64,000 nt of DNA from Amycolatopsis sp. FBCC-B4732 (GCF_023008405.1 NZ_CP095376.1:8970501-9034500); one strand, 5' to 3'; shown: positions 51,772 through 62,544, counted from the first letter of the stretch. The notes: generated by a model from the letters alone, not told the origin. Program-made: numbers and translations.

Positions 51772-52728
51772 CTACTTGCGGCGCAGGCCGATCTGGCGCC
51801 AGGACCGGCGCCGCTGGCCGTTGCCGTTCTCCGACGTGCTGCGCGGTACGCGGACCGTCTCGCCCGTGCGGGGGAGCCGGACCGCGCGCATCGCCGCTCC
51901 CGCGACCCGGCGGCGCAGCGGGGGACGCAGCCCCAGCCGGCGTGGGGAGCGGGCGCGGCGGATCGCGCGGCGCTCGCGCGGCGGGACCATCCACGCTTCC
52001 GGGTGCGCCGCCAGCCAGCGGTGCCGGTAGACCGAGTACGGGATGTGCGCCAGGTACAGGATCATCGCCACGAGCAGCGCGACCAGCGGGAACTGGATGA
52101 TCGCCGCGGCCAGCAGGGCCACCCCGAGCAGCAGGGGGGCGATCGCCTTGGCCGGGGCCTTGACCGTCTTCAGCGACAGCGTCGGGATGCGGCTGATCAG
52201 CAGGGCCGCGATGGCGATCGTCCACGCCCACACGACGTACTGCGAAGACCACCATCCCCCGCCCCACTGCAGGTACGCCACCAGCGGCAGCATCGCCAGC
52301 AGGCCGCCCGCCGGGGCCGGGACGCCGACGAAGAACTCGCTCGCGTACGCCGGCTGCTCGGTGTCGTCCAGCAGCGTGTTGAACCGGGCCAGCCGCAGGA
52401 TCATGCAGACGGCGAAGATCAGCGACGCGACCCAGCCGATCCGGTCCGCGCCGGTCTGCCAGACGTAGATCACCAGCGCCGGGGCCACGCCGAACGAGAT
52501 GCCGTCGGACAGCGAGTCCAGCTCCGCGCCCATCTTCGACGTCGCGTCGAGGAGGCGGGCGATCCGGCCGTCCAGGCTGTCGAGCACCGCGGCGATGCCG
52601 ATCGAGGCGATCGCCATCGCGTAGTTCTTCGTCAGCGCGAACTGCACGGCCGAGAGGCCCGCGCACAGCGCCAGCACCGTGATGGCGTTCGGCAGCAGCC
52701 GGACACCGGGGGTGGTCACGCGGACCAT
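51772..52728 (-). CDS. pssA: CDP-diacylglycerol--serine O-phosphatidyltransferase PssA
   Basis: 318-aa CDP-alcohol phosphatidyltransferase forming phosphatidylserine. The active-site motif D-G-x2-A-R-x8-G-x3-D-x3-D is seen in SLDGRIARLLDATSKMGAELDSLSD. About six to eight TM helices (about 15-230), then a long basic cytoplasmic tail (about 245-318, ERRAIRRARSPRRLG...). It follows psd by 3 bp in one operon, so PS is made and decarboxylated by adjacent gene products. Same order as Rv0436c-Rv0437c. Confidence 0.93.
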   Translation of the reverse strand: MVRVTTPGVRLLPNAITVLALCAGLSAVQFALTKNYAMAIASIGIAAVLDSLDGRIARLLDATSKMGAELDSLSDGISFGVAPALVIYVWQTGADRIGWVASLIFAVCMILRLARFNTLLDDTEQPAYASEFFVGVPAPAGGLLAMLPLVAYLQWGGGWWSSQYVVWAWTIAIAALLISRIPTLSLKTVKAPAKAIAPLLLGVALLAAAIIQFPLVALLVAMILYLAHIPYSVYRHRWLAAHPEAWMVPPRERRAIRRARSPRRLGLRPPLRRRVAGAAMRAVRLPRTGETVRVPRSTSENGNGQRRRSWRQIGLRRK

Positions 52729-52731
52729 CGA

Positions 52732-53457
52732 TCAGCCTTTCGCAAGCGCGGCAGGGAGTTCGGCGATCACGGTCTCGCCGCCGACCGTGCGCTGGCCCTT
52801 GCTGACCAGCACGGTCGAGCCCGGCGGGAGGTAGAGGTCGACCCGCGAGCCGAAGCGGATGATGCCGTACGTCGCGGCGGCGCCGACCTTGTCGCCCTCG
52901 CGGATCTCGCAGAGGATGCGGCGCGCGACCAGCCCGGCGATCTGCACGACGACGAGCTCGTGGCCGTCTTCGGTGCGCATCAGCACGGAGTTGCGTTCGT
53001 TGTCGTCGCTCGCCTTGTCCAGGTCGGCGGACAGGAACTTGCCCGGCCGGTAGGCGACGCGCTCGATCACGCCGTTCGCCGGCACGCGCTGGACGTGCAC
53101 GTCGAACACCGAGAGGAACACCGACACACGCATCCGCGGCTCGGCGGGCAGGCCCAGCTCGGCGGGCGGGACGGCTTCCTCGATCAGCGACACGAGACCG
53201 TCGGCCGAGGCCAGCGCGACGCCGTCACGCGGCGGCGGGACCCGCTTCGGCTCGCGGAAGAACGCGGCCATCGCCACGGTCGTGAGCGCGCCGAGGACGC
53301 CGAGGCGCTTGGAGAACCGGCGGGCGACCAGCGTCGCGACCGCGCCGCCCGCCACGAACGGGCGACCGGCCGGGTGCATCGGCGGCAGCGTCTCGCGGGC
53401 CAGCTGGAGGGCGTGGGCGACGGGATTGCCGGCGGATTCCGGCCGGGTGCCGCTCAT
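52732..53457 (-). CDS. psd: Phosphatidylserine decarboxylase Psd
   Basis: 241-aa short-type decarboxylase proenzyme. The self-cleavage site that creates the pyruvoyl cofactor is the Gly-Ser in RFGSRVDLYLPPG near the C-terminus; SVFLSVFDVHVQRVPANG is the conserved PS-decarboxylase core. An N-terminal hydrophobic hairpin (about 45-80) gives membrane association. ATG 53457 is used; an upstream frame to 53532 lacks conserved sequence. Operon psd-pssA makes phosphatidylethanolamine. Confidence 0.92.
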   Translation of the reverse strand: MSGTRPESAGNPVAHALQLARETLPPMHPAGRPFVAGGAVATLVARRFSKRLGVLGALTTVAMAAFFREPKRVPPPRDGVALASADGLVSLIEEAVPPAELGLPAEPRMRVSVFLSVFDVHVQRVPANGVIERVAYRPGKFLSADLDKASDDNERNSVLMRTEDGHELVVVQIAGLVARRILCEIREGDKVGAAATYGIIRFGSRVDLYLPPGSTVLVSKGQRTVGGETVIAELPAALAKG

Positions 53458-53714
53458 GGTCGGGTCCCCTGGTTTCGTGTCGGAAGATCGGGTCGGCGCC
53501 GGGGTCCGGCCGCCGCGTACGGGCGCCCCCACGCTACCGCTGCCCCAGGTGAGCGTGTCCGAGTCCCCCTCGGTGGCTCCTCCGCGAGGGGGTCACCGCG
53601 AAGGGTGGGAGCGACCACATCCCGGTAACGGAAGGTCGATTTCACCGATGACTCTGGGTAGTTGATGCCGTTCGGGGCGCTGCCGCGCGGCCCCGTGGAC
53701 CCAGTGAGGAGGGG

Positions 53715-53933
53715 ATGATGACCGACCACCGCGATCCGGCCGACGTCCGCCTCGCCGAGCTGTTCGGCGCGTGGCGCGCGGAGATCGACGAAGTGCCGCT
53801 GCCGTCCTTGGTGGCCCCCATGCACGCCGTCGACGTCGTCATCGAAGCGAAGAGAAATGGGGGCCGGGTGCATCCGCCCCCCGACGGCGCATGCACCCGG
53901 CCACCGGGCAATGCGCGTGACGAAGCAGTCTAG
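53715..53933 (+). CDS. Hypothetical 72-aa protein
   Basis: Begins MMTDHRDPADVRLAELFGAWRAEIDEVPLPSLV, an amphipathic, plausible protein start, with GAGGAGG just before the ATG. The last third (GRVHPPPDGACTRPPGNARDEAV) is encoded by a palindrome (53862-53902) and looks like read-through into a hairpin repeat. The natural end may have been lost. The preceding gap 53458-53714 shows no other gene. Confidence 0.5.
   Translation: MMTDHRDPADVRLAELFGAWRAEIDEVPLPSLVAPMHAVDVVIEAKRNGGRVHPPPDGACTRPPGNARDEAV
53862..53902. repeat. Hairpin GGCCGGGTGCAT-N17-ATGCACCCGGCC
   Basis: Perfect 12-bp arms (53862-53873, 53891-53902) lying inside the 3' end of the 72-aa reading frame. It is either that gene's terminator, with the stop codon shifted beyond it, or an inserted palindromic repeat. 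Confidence 0.7.
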
Positions 53934-53972
53934 CGGCTGAGGGCCGGACGATCACGATTCGTCCGGCAAAAG

Positions 53973-54257
53973 TTACCAACGGTCACTCGGACGACGGCCG
54001 AGCCCGTTCACGAGCCGCAGGATCGCCAGCAGGACGACGGCGCCGAGGACGGCCACGCCGAAGCTGGGGAAGTCGAAGTCGAACGTCTTCGCCTGGCCCG
54101 TCGCGAGCCGGTAGACCAGCCCGCCGAGCGCCGCGCCGACCACGCCGACGAGCACGCTGACCAGGCAACCCTGCCGGCGCCGCTCCCGGCCGCCGACGAC
54201 CAGGTTCGCGGCCCAGCCGACGATCGCGCCGAAGATGACCCATGCGACGAAACCCAT
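53973..54257 (-). CDS. GlsB/YeaQ/YmgE family membrane protein
   Basis: 94-aa three-TM protein of the transglycosylase-associated/GlsB family: MGFVAWVIFGAIVGWAANLVVGGRERRRQGCLVSVLVGVVGAALGGLVYRL is the signature (G-A-I-x-G-W-x-A and the GC-x-x-x-x-x-G repeat). Associated with stress responses in other bacteria; molecular role unknown. ATG 54257, divergent from the ArsR-type gene, whose operators lie just beyond its start. Confidence 0.85.
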   Translation of the reverse strand: MGFVAWVIFGAIVGWAANLVVGGRERRRQGCLVSVLVGVVGAALGGLVYRLATGQAKTFDFDFPSFGVAVLGAVVLLAILRLVNGLGRRPSDRW

Positions 54258-54280
54258 GGCGCGAGCTTACGCGAGCGGAT

Positions 54281-54326
54281 GCACAAGAGCTATTGCACAA
54301 GAACTCTTGTACAACTACTCTTGTGC
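54281..54326. promoter_or_regulatory. Multiple inverted-repeat operator before the ArsR-type gene
   Basis: GCACAAGAG (54281-54289) and its complement CTCTTGTGC (54318-54326) flank an inner ACAAGA-AC-TCTTGT (54297-54310). All half-sites are the same CAAGA/TCTTG sequence, giving at least two nested sites before the ATG at 54330. TACTCT 8 nt upstream of the ATG suggests a near-leaderless transcript. Autoregulation is inferred. Confidence 0.65.
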
Positions 54327-54329
54327 GTC

Positions 54330-54890
54330 ATGACCGAAGACATCCGGGAGATCCGGGATTCGAAGGTGCTGGCGGCCATGTCGCACCAGCTGCGCCGCCG
54401 GCTCCTGGAACTGCTCCACCTCGACGGCCCGGCGACCGCGTCGATGCTGGCCGCGAAGACCGGCCAGGCGGTCGGCAACGTGAGCCACCACATGAAGGTC
54501 CTGGCCGCGGCAAAGCTCGTCGAGGTGGCCCCGGAACTGGCCCGTGACCAGCGAGAACGGTGGTGGAAGCGCAGCGCGAAGACACTGCGGTGGGCCGCGG
54601 CCGACTTCCCCGGCGACCCGGTCGCCGAAGCCGCCGAGGTCCTCGTGCTCGACCACCAGACCGCGGTCGCCCGCGAGTGGATCGCGAGCCGCGAGTCCTA
54701 CCCCGAGCAGTGGCGCGGGGCGCCGTTCAGCATCGACACCTGGGTGCGGCTGTCGAAGGAGGAGCTCGACGAGCTCAACGAGCGGATCTTCCTGCTGATC
54801 GGCGAGTTCGAGAACCGCACCGAACCCGGCGACGGCGTCGAGCGCCGTCCGGTCTTCTTCGCCGCGCGGGCGTCGCTGGGCAAGCCGTGA
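54330..54890 (+). CDS. ArsR-type winged-helix regulator
   Basis: 186-aa regulator. HTH: VLAAMSHQLRRRLLELLHLDGPATASMLAAKTGQAVGNVSHHMKVLAAAKLVEVAP (about 10-65), typical of the ArsR/HTH_20 family that lacks metal-binding cysteines. The C-terminal part (about 75-186) is a helical domain seen in ArsR proteins paired with MFS transporters. ATG 54330 is chosen because the operator repeats lie upstream. The stop overlaps the GTG of the MFS gene (GTGA). Confidence 0.87.
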   Translation: MTEDIREIRDSKVLAAMSHQLRRRLLELLHLDGPATASMLAAKTGQAVGNVSHHMKVLAAAKLVEVAPELARDQRERWWKRSAKTLRWAAADFPGDPVAEAAEVLVLDHQTAVAREWIASRESYPEQWRGAPFSIDTWVRLSKEELDELNERIFLLIGEFENRTEPGDGVERRPVFFAARASLGKP

Positions 54891-56139
54891 AGGGGCTCTG
54901 GGGGAACAGGGACTTCCGGCTGCTCTGGACCGGCGAAACGACCAGCATGCTCGGCAGCATGGTCGCGAGCACGGCGTTGCCGCTGGTCGCGGTGGTCACG
55001 CTGCAGGCGAGCACGTTTCAGGTCGCGCTCCTGACCGCGGTCGCCTGGCTGCCGTGGCTCGTGGTGGGCCTGCCCGCCGGTGCCTGGGTCGACCGGCTGC
55101 CGAAGCGCCCGGTCATGCTGCTCTGCAACACGGTGTCGATGGCGGTGTTCGGCAGCGTCCCGCTCGCGGCCGGCTTCGGCGCGCTGACCATGCCGTACCT
55201 GCTCGCGGCCGCGCTGCTCGGCGGCATCGCGAAGGTCTTCTTCACCCTCGCCTACCGGGCCTACCTCCCGGCGCTGGTCGGGCCCGGCGAGCTCCTCGGC
55301 GCCAACGCCAAGCTGCAGGGCAGCGAATCCGCGACGCAGGTCGCCGGTCCGGGCGTGGCCGGGCTGCTGGCGCAGGCGTTCGGCCCGGTCAGCGGGATCC
55401 TCGCGGACGCGGTCAGCTTCGGTGTCTCCGTGCTGTGCGTGCGGGCGATCAAGGTGCGCGAGACCGTCGTCCCGCCCGTCCGGACGCCGCTGCGCAGCCA
55501 GATCGCCGAAGGGCTGCGGTTCGTCGTCCACGACCGGTACCTGCGGTCGCTGATGACCTTCGGCGCCGTCTCGAACCTCGCCCTCACCGGCTACCAGGCC
55601 ATCCAGATCGTGTACCTGTCCCGCACGCTCGGCGCCGCACCCGGCCTGGTCGGGCTGGTGCTGGCGGTGGCCGCCTCCGGCGGGGTGCTCGGCGCGGTAC
55701 TGGCCGGACGGCTCGCCGCCCGCTTCGGCGCCGCGCGCGCGTGGCTGCTGTGCGAGGTCGTCGCGGCCCCGATGCTGCTGTTCGGGCCGTTGAGCGGCCC
55801 CGGCTGGGCCTGGCGCTGTTCGTGCTCGCCGAGTTCGGCGTCTGCGCCGGGGTCGTCGCCGGGAACGTGCTGACCACGACGTTCCGCCAGCAGTACACCC
55901 CGCCCGGGCTGTTCAGCCGGGTCAACTCCAGCACGTCGATCGTCAACTACGGGACGATCCCGCTGGCCGGGGTGCTCGGCGGCGTGCTGGGCGAGACGAT
56001 CGGCATCCGCGAGACGCTCTGGTGCGCCGCGGCGATGTCGATCGTCGCGTTGCCGTTGCTGGCGCCCTACGGGAAGCTGCGCGACTTCCCGGTCAGAGCA
56101 GCAGCACGTCCACCTCTTGACCTTCCGCTGCCGACGTGA
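54887..56139 (+). pseudogene. MFS transporter gene with a single frameshift
   Basis: About 12 TM segments of an MFS exporter of the MdtH/EntS-like (transmembrane secretion effector) group. Frame 1 from GTG 54887 covers NRDFRLLWTGETTSMLGSMVASTALPLVAV through MLLFGPLSGPG; near 55800-55812 the frame is lost and the next frame continues naturally with LGLALFVLAEFGVCAGVVAGNVLTTTFRQQ to RVNSSTSIVNYGTIPLAGVLGG. One missing base in CCCCGGCTGGGCC would explain it. Coupled to the ArsR gene by GTGA. Its 3' end overlaps moeA by 47 bp. Confidence 0.8.
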
Positions 56140-57286
56140 CGTCTTCCGGCAGCACGATCAGGCAGTTGGCCTGCGTGAACGCGGCCAGCAGGTGCGAGCC
56201 CGGCCCGCCGCGCGGCCCGACGACGCCGGTGACCTCGCGGTCGGACGGCGTGAACACGCCCCGGCGGTACTGGCGGCGGCCGGCGGGCGAGGACATCTCC
56301 TCGGTCAGCCGGGCCCGCACGCGCCGCCGCGAAACGTCGGTGTGGCCCATGGCCGTCAGCAGCGCCGGGCGCAGGAACGCCTCGAACGACACCAGCACGC
56401 TGACCGGGTTGCCGGGCAGCGTCACCACCGGCACGCCCTGCCAGCGCCCGCAGCCCTGCGGCCCGCCCGGCTGCATCGCGATCTTCGCGAACTCGACGCC
56501 CTGGCCGGTCAGCGCGTCCTTCACCACTTCGTAGGCGCCCGCGCTGACCCCGCCGGACGTCACCAGCAGGTCGGCGTCGGCCAGCTTCGGCTCGATGACC
56601 TTGCGGAACTCCTCGACGTCGTCGACGACGCTGCGGACGACGTCGGCCTCGCAGCCGAGTTCGCGGATCGCCGCGGCGAGCATCACGCTGTTGGACTCGT
56701 AGATCTGGCCGTGGCGCAGCGGGGCGGGCGCGTCGATCAGCTCGGTGCCGGTCGAGGCGATCAACACCCGCAACGGCCGGTGCACCCGGAGCTCGGCCAG
56801 CCCGACGGCGGCCGCGAGGCCGAGCTGCGAGTGGCCGAGCACGGTCCCGGCGTGCAGCGCGACGCTGCCGGCGACGACGTCTTCACCGGTCCGCCGGATG
56901 TGCGCGCCTTCGCGGGCGGGCGCCGAGATCGTCACGGTTTCCGTGCCGCCGTCGGTGTCCTCGACCATCACGACGGCGTCCGCGCCGGGCGGCAGCGGGG
57001 CGCCGGTCATGATCCGGTGCGCGGTGCCCGGTTCGAGGGTTCCGACGTCGACCCGGCCCGCCGGGATGTCGTCGGCCACCGGCAGGGTCACCGGCGCCGT
57101 GGCGACGTCGGCGGCGCGGACCGCGTAGCCGTCCATGGCGGAGTTGTCGAAGGGCGGCAGGGAGACGCCGGCCCGCACGTCCTCGGCCAGCACGAGGCCG
57201 GCCGCGGCGGCGAGGGGCAGCGTGGCCGCGGGGGCGGTGCCGAGGAGCTCGGCGACGCGGTCGCGGTAGTCGTCGACGGAGATCAC
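56093..57286 (-). CDS. moeA: Molybdopterin molybdotransferase MoeA
   Basis: 397-aa enzyme inserting molybdate into adenylated molybdopterin. Motifs: LPPFDNSAMDGYAVRAADV, RIMTGAPLPPGADAVVMVEDT, RRTGEDV, STGTELID (the MoeA/MogA-like fold: GQIYESNSVML, LLVTSGGVSAGAYEVVKDAL) and VVTLPGNPVSVLVSFEAF. GTG 57286 with GGGGAGG upstream; the longer frame to 57361 lacks similarity. Matches Rv0438c (moeA2) in gene order. Confidence 0.93.
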   Translation of the reverse strand: MISVDDYRDRVAELLGTAPAATLPLAAAAGLVLAEDVRAGVSLPPFDNSAMDGYAVRAADVATAPVTLPVADDIPAGRVDVGTLEPGTAHRIMTGAPLPPGADAVVMVEDTDGGTETVTISAPAREGAHIRRTGEDVVAGSVALHAGTVLGHSQLGLAAAVGLAELRVHRPLRVLIASTGTELIDAPAPLRHGQIYESNSVMLAAAIRELGCEADVVRSVVDDVEEFRKVIEPKLADADLLVTSGGVSAGAYEVVKDALTGQGVEFAKIAMQPGGPQGCGRWQGVPVVTLPGNPVSVLVSFEAFLRPALLTAMGHTDVSRRRVRARLTEEMSSPAGRRQYRRGVFTPSDREVTGVVGPRGGPGSHLLAAFTQANCLIVLPEDVTSAAEGQEVDVLLL

Positions 57287-57359
57287 CGGACCATCCTCCC
57301 CGCCTTCGGGGGTCGTGCAAGACTCTGCCCCGTCACGAGCACGCCGATGGGGAGCAAGC

Positions 57360-58037
57360 ATGCAGGTTCAGGTCCGTCAACAGCCTTCGTTCGCCGTCGC
57401 CCGGCTGATGCTGGCGCCCGGGGAGCCGTGCCAGGTGGAATCCGGCGCGATGATGGCCACCAGCTACGGCGTGCAGGTCCAGTCGCAGGCGCAGGGCGGG
57501 ATCATGAAGGGCCTGGGGCGCGCGTTCCTCGGCGGCGAGTCCTTCTTCATCTCCACCTTCACCGCGCCGCAGAACGGCGGCTGGGTCGACGTCGCGGCCA
57601 ACCTGCCCGGCGACATCCAGGTGGTCCCCCTCGACGGCCGCACCGGCTGGGCCGTCACCCGCGGCTGCTGGCTCGCGTCGTCGCACGGCGTGCAGACCGA
57701 GACCAAGTGGGGCGGGATGAAGAACCTGATGGGCGGCGAGGGCGGCTTCCTGACCCACGCCACCGGCCAGGGCCAGCTGCTCGTCTCCTGCTACGGCGCG
57801 GTCGAGACCATCACGCTGCAGCAGGGCGAGATGGTGACCATCGACACCGGGCACGTCGTCGCGTACGCCGACACCGTGCAGTACCAGATCCGGAAGGTCG
57901 CGACGGGCATCATCCAGTCCATGAAGAGCGGCGAAGGCCTGGTGTTCGACTTCGTCGGCCCCGGCCAGATCATGACGCAGACGCGCAACCCGTCCGCACT
58001 GGTCAGCTGGATCATCTCGCACGTCCCGTCCCGCTGA
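57360..58037 (+). CDS. AIM24-family protein 1
   Basis: 225-aa beta-rich protein of the AIM24/TRAP-like family. It has repeated Gly-rich strands: PGEPCQVESGAMMATSYGV, GGESFFISTFTAPQNGGWVDVAANLPGDIQVV, GLVFDFVGPGQIMTQTRNPSALVSWI. Structure type known (double-stranded beta-helix), role in bacteria not. ATG 57360 follows GGGGAG. Its stop overlaps the start of the second copy (TGATG). Confidence 0.85.
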   Translation: MQVQVRQQPSFAVARLMLAPGEPCQVESGAMMATSYGVQVQSQAQGGIMKGLGRAFLGGESFFISTFTAPQNGGWVDVAANLPGDIQVVPLDGRTGWAVTRGCWLASSHGVQTETKWGGMKNLMGGEGGFLTHATGQGQLLVSCYGAVETITLQQGEMVTIDTGHVVAYADTVQYQIRKVATGIIQSMKSGEGLVFDFVGPGQIMTQTRNPSALVSWIISHVPSR

Positions 58038-58660
58038 TGCGCGTCCAGACCCGGCACACGCCCGGTTTCGGCGTCGCCCGCGTCCTGCTGGACCCGGGCG
58101 AGGCCGTGCAGGCGTCGCCCGAAACGTTGCTCGCCAGCCGGTTCGGGGTCACCGAGACGCCGGTGGGCCGGGGCGGCGTCCGCGCGAGCAAGGCGACGAC
58201 GGTGGTCTACACCGCGCCGTCCGACGGCGGCTGGATCGACTTCGCGCCGCTGCGCCCCGGCGACGTCTACCCGCTGGAAGTCGGCGGCGGCACGGGCTGG
58301 TCGGTGCACCGCGACGCGGTGCTGGTGCGGCCCTCGACGGTCCGGCACGACCCGAACTGGACGCCGTTGCAGCAGCTCTTCGGCGCCGACTCGGGGTTCC
58401 TCGAGCACTACAGCGGAACCGGGCCGCTCGTGCTCGCCGCGCCCGGCCCGGTCGACGCGTTCGAACTCGGCAAGGGCGAGCTGGTCACGGTCCGGCCGGA
58501 CTACCTGCTGGCCTACCCGGACAGCGTCCAGTGCCGGTTGCGCGCGCTCGACCCGGGCGGCCCGCAGTCGCTGCGCACGGGCGAAGGGCTCGCCGTCGAC
58601 TTCGCGGGTCCGGGGACCGTGCTCGTGCACGCGCGGAACAGACGCCTTTCGGGCACGTGA
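58037..58660 (+). CDS. AIM24-family protein 2
   Basis: 207-aa diverged paralogue of the preceding gene: GFGVARVLLDPGEAVQASPETLLAS, VVYTAPSDGGWIDFAPLRPGDVYPLEV, GEGLAVDFAGPGTVLVHARN. It lacks the Gly-rich GGESFF loop of copy 1. Overlaps it by one base, so the pair is co-translated and may form a hetero-oligomer (inference). Confidence 0.82.
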   Translation: MRVQTRHTPGFGVARVLLDPGEAVQASPETLLASRFGVTETPVGRGGVRASKATTVVYTAPSDGGWIDFAPLRPGDVYPLEVGGGTGWSVHRDAVLVRPSTVRHDPNWTPLQQLFGADSGFLEHYSGTGPLVLAAPGPVDAFELGKGELVTVRPDYLLAYPDSVQCRLRALDPGGPQSLRTGEGLAVDFAGPGTVLVHARNRRLSGT

Positions 58661-58679
58661 TCTTCGGACGAATTGCCCA

Positions 58680-58707
58680 TTGCCGAGGGGAATAATTCCG
58701 GTAGCGT
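58680..58707 (+). promoter_or_regulatory. Promoter of the cold-shock gene
   Basis: TTGCCG (58680-58685) and TAGCGT (58702-58707) with 16-bp spacing form a good housekeeping-type promoter, giving a 5' leader of about 60 nt before the GTG at 58773. Confidence 0.6.
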
Positions 58708-58721
58708 GATTGGCACTTCCG

Positions 58722-58747
58722 CCGCTGGCCTCCGCTCGGGCCAGCGG
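58722..58747 (+). promoter_or_regulatory. Leader hairpin of the cold-shock gene
   Basis: CCGCTGGCC (58722-58730) and GGCCAGCGG (58739-58747) form a perfect 9-bp stem with an 8-nt loop in the 5' leader, 15 bp before the GAGGGAGG ribosome site. It could act in temperature- or protein-dependent control, or simply stabilise the mRNA. Confidence 0.5.
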
Positions 58748-58772
58748 ATCCTTTGTGCTGAGGGAGGGCGCC

Positions 58773-58979
58773 GTGGCTGTCGGCACCGTCAAATGGTTCA
58801 ACTCGGAAAAGGGCTACGGCTTCATCGAATCGACGGAGGGCCCGGACGTCTTCGTCCACTATTCGGCCATCCAGTCCGAAGGATTCCGCACTTTGGACGA
58901 AGGCGATCGCGTCGAGTTCGAAGTGCAGTCGGGCCGTGACGGTCGTAGCCAGGCAGCCGACGTGCGGAAGGTTTCTTAG
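58773..58979 (+). CDS. Cold-shock protein, CspA family
   Basis: 68-aa single cold-shock domain. RNP1 is KGYGFIE and RNP2 [27 protein letters not shown] is the classical start. Binds single-stranded RNA/DNA. GTG 58773 with GAGGGAGG upstream. Several csp paralogues are usual in actinobacteria, so which one this is cannot be said. Confidence 0.93.
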   Translation: MAVGTVKWFNSEKGYGFIESTEGPDVFVHYSAIQSEGFRTLDEGDRVEFEVQSGRDGRSQAADVRKVS

Positions 58980-58991
58980 CCACTTCCGGGT

Positions 58992-59035
58992 CCGGGGGCG
59001 GGCCCCCGGGCGGGGTCCGGGGGTTGCACCCCCGG
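58992..59035. terminator. Tandem G/C hairpins after the cold-shock gene
   Basis: Two stems follow the stop: CCGGGGGCGGGCCCCCGG (58992-59009) and CCGGGGG-TTGCA-CCCCCGG (59017-59035). They probably terminate the csp transcript. Confidence 0.65.
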
Positions 59036-59109
59036 GTTGGCACAGCGACTCGCTCACCTGATCGGCGAACCCCCGGGAAGCGCTGAACCTGGGGCGTTAG
59101 GCTGCGGGC

Positions 59110-60615
59110 GTGACAGGCGATGTGTCGGGGGACCTCACCGGTCGCCGGCTGGGCAACTACCGCATCGACGGGGTGCTCGGCAAGGGCGGCATGAGCGTCA
59201 CCTACAAGGCCACGGACGTGCGTCTCGGCCGCAAGGTGGCGCTGAAGGTCATCGGTGACCACCTCGGGGCCGACGCCGAGTTCCGCGAGCGGTTCGTCGA
59301 CGAGGCGCGCAACACCTCCGCGATCGACCACGCCAATGTCGTGCCGCTGTACGACTTCGGCGAGCTCGAAGGCATGTTGTACATCGCCATGCGGATGGTC
59401 GACGGCGGTGACCTCGCCGGCCTGATCGCCGGCGGCCCGATCGCGCCCGCGCGCACCCTGACGATGCTCGACCAGGTCGCCGACGCCCTCGACACCTTGC
59501 ACAACCGTGGTCTGGTCCACCTGGACGTCAAGCCGGCGAACGTGCTCGTGACGAAGAAGGAGACCTCGCGCGAGCACGTGTACGTCGCCGACTTCGGCCT
59601 GACGCGCCGCGGCGCGACCGGCCACCGCACGCGCGGCGGCGACTTCCTCGGCTCGCCGACGTACGCGGCGCCGGAGCACCTGCGCGGCGAGCCGCTGGAC
59701 GGGCGCACCGACCAGTACGCGCTGACGTGCGTCCTCTACGCGTGCCTCACCGGCAGCCCGCCGTTCAAGGGCGACGTGCCGACGGTGATCAAGGGGCACC
59801 TCAACGGCGAACCGCCCGCGATCTCGCGCGCCGTCGCGCTGCCGCCGTCGATCGACGAGGTCATCCGCAAGGGGATGGCGAAGAGCCCGGCCGACCGCTA
59901 CCCGAGCTGCGTCGAGATGGTCGCGGCCGCCCGCCGCGCGCTCGGCCCGCTGGCTACCTCCGACACCCCGCCGGGCCCGCCCGGGTCCCATTCGGGCGGA
60001 ATCCCCGCGCCGCACCGTGCTGGTCAGGTACAACAGGGGCCGCACCAGAACAGCGCACCGCAGGGAGAGGGGGCCCCCGTGCACCCGTACGGAGGACAGC
60101 AGCAGCCCGGCTACGGCCAGCAGCCCGGGCCGCAGGGGCCACCCCAGGGCATGCCGCCGCAGGGCCCGCAGCAGCCGGGCATGCCGCCGCAGGGCCCGCC
60201 GCCCGGGTACGGCTACCCCCAGCAGGGCCCGCCGGGGATGCCGCCGCAGGGCATGCCCCCGCAGGGTTACGGCTACCCGCAGCAGCCGGGCATGCCCCCG
60301 CAAGGCCCGCCGCCCGGCTACGGCCAGGACCCGATGCGCCTGCGCCCGCCGATGCCCGCGGGCGGCGCGGGCGCGTTCCACCAGCCGAAGAGCAGCGGCG
60401 GCAAGAAGTGGATCTTCATCGTCCTCGGGCTGGTCGTGGTGGCCGGCCTGGTGGTGGGCGCGATCTTCCTGTTCGGCGGCGACGACAACGGCGGCGGTGG
60501 CGGCCAGACGACGGCCCCGAACATCCCGGTCGGCCCGGGCGGGGACTCGCAGAGCAACCCGACGTCCTCGCTGAACGCGCCCCCGACGTCGATCAGCATC
60601 AAGCCGAGCAACTGA
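59110..60615 (+). CDS. Transmembrane Ser/Thr protein kinase (PknB-like fold, HLD motif)
   Basis: 501 aa. Kinase domain about 15-275: Gly loop [12 protein letters not shown] (23-34), Lys46 in VALKVI, Glu65, catalytic loop HLDVKPANV (137-145; Leu in place of the usual Arg, so non-RD), DFGL (161-164), APE and [13 protein letters not shown]. Then a Pro/Gln/Gly/Met low-complexity region (about 300-430, [10 protein letters not shown] repeats), TM helix (about 437-460) and a short Ser/Thr-rich external tail without PASTA repeats. GTG 59110 with TAGGCT 6 nt upstream, a leaderless arrangement. Confidence 0.92.
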   Translation: MTGDVSGDLTGRRLGNYRIDGVLGKGGMSVTYKATDVRLGRKVALKVIGDHLGADAEFRERFVDEARNTSAIDHANVVPLYDFGELEGMLYIAMRMVDGGDLAGLIAGGPIAPARTLTMLDQVADALDTLHNRGLVHLDVKPANVLVTKKETSREHVYVADFGLTRRGATGHRTRGGDFLGSPTYAAPEHLRGEPLDGRTDQYALTCVLYACLTGSPPFKGDVPTVIKGHLNGEPPAISRAVALPPSIDEVIRKGMAKSPADRYPSCVEMVAAARRALGPLATSDTPPGPPGSHSGGIPAPHRAGQVQQGPHQNSAPQGEGAPVHPYGGQQQPGYGQQPGPQGPPQGMPPQGPQQPGMPPQGPPPGYGYPQQGPPGMPPQGMPPQGYGYPQQPGMPPQGPPPGYGQDPMRLRPPMPAGGAGAFHQPKSSGGKKWIFIVLGLVVVAGLVVGAIFLFGGDDNGGGGGQTTAPNIPVGPGGDSQSNPTSSLNAPPTSISIKPSN

Positions 60616-60635
60616 GCGCGGCCCGGACGCCGTGA

Positions 60636-62525
<1,890 letters not shown>

Positions 62526-62544
62526 GTCCGGTCGCTTGACTGGG

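Noticed and set aside
60060..60330. Repetitive DNA in the kinase gene as a mobile or satellite repeat
   Set aside because: It encodes the in-frame [10 protein letters not shown] low-complexity region and is a normal part of the protein.
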